DNA from: Velocimicrobium porci
GTDB lineage: Bacteria; Bacillota; Clostridia; Lachnospirales; Lachnospiraceae
DNA: 52,066 bases
Reading direction: 5' to 3'
NCBI RefSeq assembly: GCF_009696045.1
Contig: NZ_VUMT01000016.1
Coordinates: forward strand, 1-52,066
In this document: piece after piece, positions 49,639-52,066 of the stretch
Layout: each line of letters begins with the position of its first letter
Position numbering within the stretch: position 1 is the first letter of the stretch
The notes under the pieces: generated by a model
What the model was told of the DNA's origin: nothing
What the model saw: only the letters and a program-made list of their open reading frames with translations
The model's database searches: none
Position numbers and translations under genes: made by a program

Positions 49639-49662
49639 TTGTAGTAAGCGTTGTAGTAAGCG
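49639..49662. repeat. tandem 12-bp repeat TTGTAGTAAGCG x2 (possible att arm region)
   Basis: Two perfect adjacent copies, then CGTAA/TTACG. It lies between the end of lysS (49712) and the terminator of the par side, where the ICE must end. Tyrosine integrases bind such arm repeats near the core site. The exact att core cannot be defined without the other end. Confidence 0.4.
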
Positions 49663-49711
49663 TAATTTTTACGTCCTACAAAGCCCTGAAACCCTTGATT
49701 TTACGGCATTC

Positions 49712-51202
49712 TTACTTATCGATGCTTTTCATTGTCGGGAACAACAACACATCCCTTATTGCCGGTGAGTTTGTCAAAAGCATTACTAATCGATCAATTC
49801 CATAGCCGATACCACCTGTTGGAGGCATACCGATTTCAAGTGCATTTAGGAAGTCTTCGTCTGTTGTCTGTGCTTCATCATCACCTGCTGCCAATGCGAT
49901 TTCCTGTGCTTTGAATCGTTCTCTTTGGTCGATTGGGTCATTTAATTCAGAATAAGCATTTGCCATTTCACGTCCATAGATAAATAACTCAAAACGCTCT
50001 GTCAATTCCGGATTATCCGGTTTTTTCTTTGTAAGAGGGGAAATCTCAATTGGGTGGTCTGTTACAAATGTAGGCTGAATTAACTTGTCTTCTACGAATT
50101 CTTCGAAGAACAATGCTAAAATATCACCTTTTCCATGTCTTTCCTCATAATGTACATTGTGTTCATCTGCAAGTTTTCTTGCTTCTTCTAACGTTGCTAC
50201 TTCTGAGAAATCTACGTTTGCATATTTCTTAACAGCATCTGTCATACTGATACGTTCGAAAGGTTTTCCTAAATCAATCATTGCATCTGCATATGGAATT
50301 AACGTTGTTCCACAAACTTCCTGTGCAACATGGCGATACATTTCTTCTGTCAAATCCATCATGCCATTATAATCCGTGTATGCCTGATAAAGTTCCATTA
50401 ATGTGAACTCTGGATTATGTCTTGTATCAAGACCTTCGTTACGAAATACACGACCAATTTCGTATACACGCTCTAATCCACCTACAATTAATCTCTTCAG
50501 ATAAAGTTCAAGAGAAATTCTTAATTTTACATCTTCATCTAAAGCATTATAATGTGTTTCAAATGGTCTGGCTGCTGCACCACCTGCATTAGCTACTAAC
50601 ATTGGAGTTTCTACTTCCATAAAACCTTTTTTATCTAAAAATCTACGAATTGAACTGATAATCTGGGAACGTTTAATAAATGTTTCCTTTACTTCGTCAT
50701 TCATGATAAGGTCTGTATATCTTTGACGGTAACGGATGTCTGTATCCTTTAAGCCGTGATATTTTTCAGGAAGAATCTGAAGACTTTTGGATAATAAAAC
50801 AACATCAGATGCATGAATTGAAATCTCACCTGTCTTTGTCTTAAATACTTCACCTTTGATACCAACGATATCACCAACATCATATTTTTTGAAGTCTTTA
50901 TAAGATCCTTCTCCAATAGAATCTCTTGCCACATAGCTCTGTATATTACCAAGCTTATCCGCTACATTACAAAAAGACGCCTTACCCATAACACGTTTAG
51001 ACATAATACGTCCTGCTACAGATACGGATTTTCCTTCTAATTCATCAAAGTGTTCTTTTATCTCTTTAGAATGGTGAGTTACATCATATTTTGTAATTTG
51101 AAATGGGTCTTTCCCATTTTCTTGCAGCTCCGCTAATTTTGCACGGCGCACCTTCAATAATTCGCTCAAATCTTTTTCTTGTTGTTGATTATTCTCTGCC
51201 AA
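49712..51202 (-). CDS. lysS: lysyl-tRNA synthetase, class II
   Basis: 496 residues: N-terminal OB-fold tRNA-binding domain ([22 protein letters not shown]), then the class II core with motif 2 ([25 protein letters not shown]) and motif 3 ([17 protein letters not shown]). It charges tRNA-Lys with lysine. Length is normal. The start codon is TTG 51202, 8 bases behind AAGGAG. It is a chromosomal housekeeping gene just downstream of greA. The ICE adjoins its 3' end without damaging it. Confidence 0.97.
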   Translation of the reverse strand: MAENNQQQEKDLSELLKVRRAKLAELQENGKDPFQITKYDVTHHSKEIKEHFDELEGKSVSVAGRIMSKRVMGKASFCNVADKLGNIQSYVARDSIGEGSYKDFKKYDVGDIVGIKGEVFKTKTGEISIHASDVVLLSKSLQILPEKYHGLKDTDIRYRQRYTDLIMNDEVKETFIKRSQIISSIRRFLDKKGFMEVETPMLVANAGGAAARPFETHYNALDEDVKLRISLELYLKRLIVGGLERVYEIGRVFRNEGLDTRHNPEFTLMELYQAYTDYNGMMDLTEEMYRHVAQEVCGTTLIPYADAMIDLGKPFERISMTDAVKKYANVDFSEVATLEEARKLADEHNVHYEERHGKGDILALFFEEFVEDKLIQPTFVTDHPIEISPLTKKKPDNPELTERFELFIYGREMANAYSELNDPIDQRERFKAQEIALAAGDDEAQTTDEDFLNALEIGMPPTGGIGYGIDRLVMLLTNSPAIRDVLLFPTMKSIDK

Positions 51203-51354
51203 GTCTTACACTCCTTTTCCATTTTGTTCTTTTATTCTCTTTTTCTCTTCCTAAATATTATTTGATTCAGGTGCCTATAACTCGAATACTAAATCAGACT
51301 AATGTTTATCATCTATTTTATCCTTTTCAAAAGCCATCCATTCTTTTATTTAAG

Positions 51355-51837
51355 TTAATTTGATTTCTGAATCTCAAGAATTTTATACTGAATGTCACCA
51401 GCTTGTGTTTCTACCGTGATTGTTTCACCAACCTTTGCACCAATTAAAGCTCTTCCTACCGGTGATTCATTGGAAATCTTTCCTTTTAAGCTATTTGCTT
51501 CTGTAGAACCAACGATTTTGTATTCTAATTCTTCATCGTATTCTAAATCCATGATTCTTACTTTACAGCCGATGCTGATTTTGTCTACGTCTACATCTTC
51601 TTCTACAACGACTTCTGCATTACGTAAAATCTTATCAATTTCTTCAATTCTTGCTTCAATATCACGCTGTTCATCTTTCGCTGCATCGTATTCTGCATTT
51701 TCAGATAAATCACCTTGTTCTCTTGCTTCTTTGATTTTCTGAGCAACTTCTCTTCGTTTATTAACTTTTAAATCCTGTAATTCTTCTTCTAATTGTCTTA
51801 AACCTTCATATGTTAAAATATTTTTCTTCTCAGCCAT
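51355..51837 (-). CDS. greA: transcription elongation factor GreA
   Basis: 160 residues: N-terminal coiled coil (about 7-76; LTYEGLRQLEEELQDLK...REAREQGDLSENAEYDAAK) and C-terminal FKBP-like domain (MDLEYDEELEYKIVGSTEAN...ISNESPVGRALIGAKVGE). It rescues backtracked RNA polymerase. ATG 51837 was chosen because GGAGG precedes it; the ATG at 51852 overlaps the site. The greA-lysS pair is common in Clostridia. Confidence 0.96.
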   Translation of the reverse strand: MAEKKNILTYEGLRQLEEELQDLKVNKRREVAQKIKEAREQGDLSENAEYDAAKDEQRDIEARIEEIDKILRNAEVVVEEDVDVDKISIGCKVRIMDLEYDEELEYKIVGSTEANSLKGKISNESPVGRALIGAKVGETITVETQAGDIQYKILEIQKSN

Positions 51838-51992
51838 CAAGTTTTCCTCCATATATCATAATCAATTATCGTACAATTTCACATTCACAAAATTATAACG
51901 TAGAACCTTGAAAATGTCAATGGGTTCGGCTGGTTTTCCCACGACAAACGCATGAATGAGTATCCTTTACCAATTTTGTTTTTCACTATTTT

Positions 51993-52066
51993 TTAAGCTT
52001 CTAAGATTTCTTCCAAGTATTGAATTGGGCGCAAGCTAATAACAAACCTTTTCTTTCTCATTGACA
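51993..52066 (-). CDS. possible 3' end of the gene upstream of greA (partial)
   Basis: An open frame running in from the window edge ends FVISLRPIQYLEEILEA before a stop at 51993. Too short to assign; it may be chance. The rest of 51838-51992 shows no gene. Confidence 0.25.
   Translation of the reverse strand, partial: SMRKKRFVISLRPIQYLEEILEA

Noticed and set aside
1-52066. Integrase, complete insertion sequence, tRNA or rRNA genes
   Set aside because: Looked for on both strands and not found; the integrase is presumed to lie left of the window.

Overview
The window is low-GC Firmicute DNA, most likely from a Lachnospiraceae-type gut Clostridium. The two housekeeping genes at the right end (lysS and greA), the AGGAGG ribosome sites and the families of the mobile genes all fit this. 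Almost everything left of about 49.6 kb is one integrative and conjugative element (ICE). A second, visibly GC-richer mobilizable element with an antibiotic-resistance module interrupts its left part. No integrase or recombinase gene lies in the window, so the left end of the element is outside it. I see no rRNA, tRNA or CRISPR array.

Layout. (1) 1-5230: remnant of a mobilizable element: a 3'-truncated MobV-type relaxase, a short RepA_N-like gene, a cysteine-rich VLP protein and an XRE regulator. Inserted in it is a resistance module made of a small P-loop kinase and an ANT(6)-Ib-like streptomycin adenylyltransferase. It joins a truncated XRE gene at about 5230. (2) 5.2-9.7 kb: regulatory and unknown genes: four XRE-type genes including the truncated one, a zinc-ribbon protein behind a structured leader, and a divergent regulator pair with shared operators. 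(3) 9.7-34 kb: the transfer machinery. It combines a T4SS (VirB4, VirD4, VirB6-like, NlpC/P60 hydrolase, Maff2 and PcfB-like proteins) with Tad/Flp-pilus-like parts (two TadA/CpaF ATPases, TadB, TadC, TadE-like, CpaB-like, a TadV-like prepilin peptidase, a small pilin-like protein). It also holds a large secreted Ig-like/InlB-repeat protein and, between two operons, a type III (ToxN/AbiQ) toxin-antitoxin locus. (4) 34-41.4 kb: DNA processing and establishment: MOBP-type relaxase, RHH accessory protein, two SpoVG-like proteins, DUF5688, ArdC-like antirestriction/metallopeptidase, RadC/JAB. (5) 41.4-46.4 kb: a repeat-rich non-coding region, an RHH plus KAP/YobI-type NTPase cassette, and a membrane protein. 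(6) 46.4-49.6 kb: RepA_N initiator with internal iterons, ParB, ParA and a DUF3970-like protein. (7) 49.7-52 kb: chromosomal lysS and greA.

The main new observation is a 32-bp sequence present six times. Every copy is in the same orientation, in the short gap just upstream of an ICE transcription unit (17464, 27409, 34072, 37874, 38939, 41456), and in several cases directly behind a terminator. It divides the ICE into six co-regulated units: mobilization/RHH/RadC; ArdC; DUF5688-SpoVG-relaxase; TadA2-TadV-adhesin; pilin-VirB4-NlpC-VirD4; Maff2-VirB6-TadA1-TadBC-CpaB. The par/rep operon, the toxin-antitoxin locus and the NTPase cassette lack it, as expected for maintenance or cargo functions. 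A 25-bp palindrome built on GGTCAACTTGACC occurs three times within 7 kb of parAB and is a candidate centromere. All functions are read from sequence patterns only; no database search was run.
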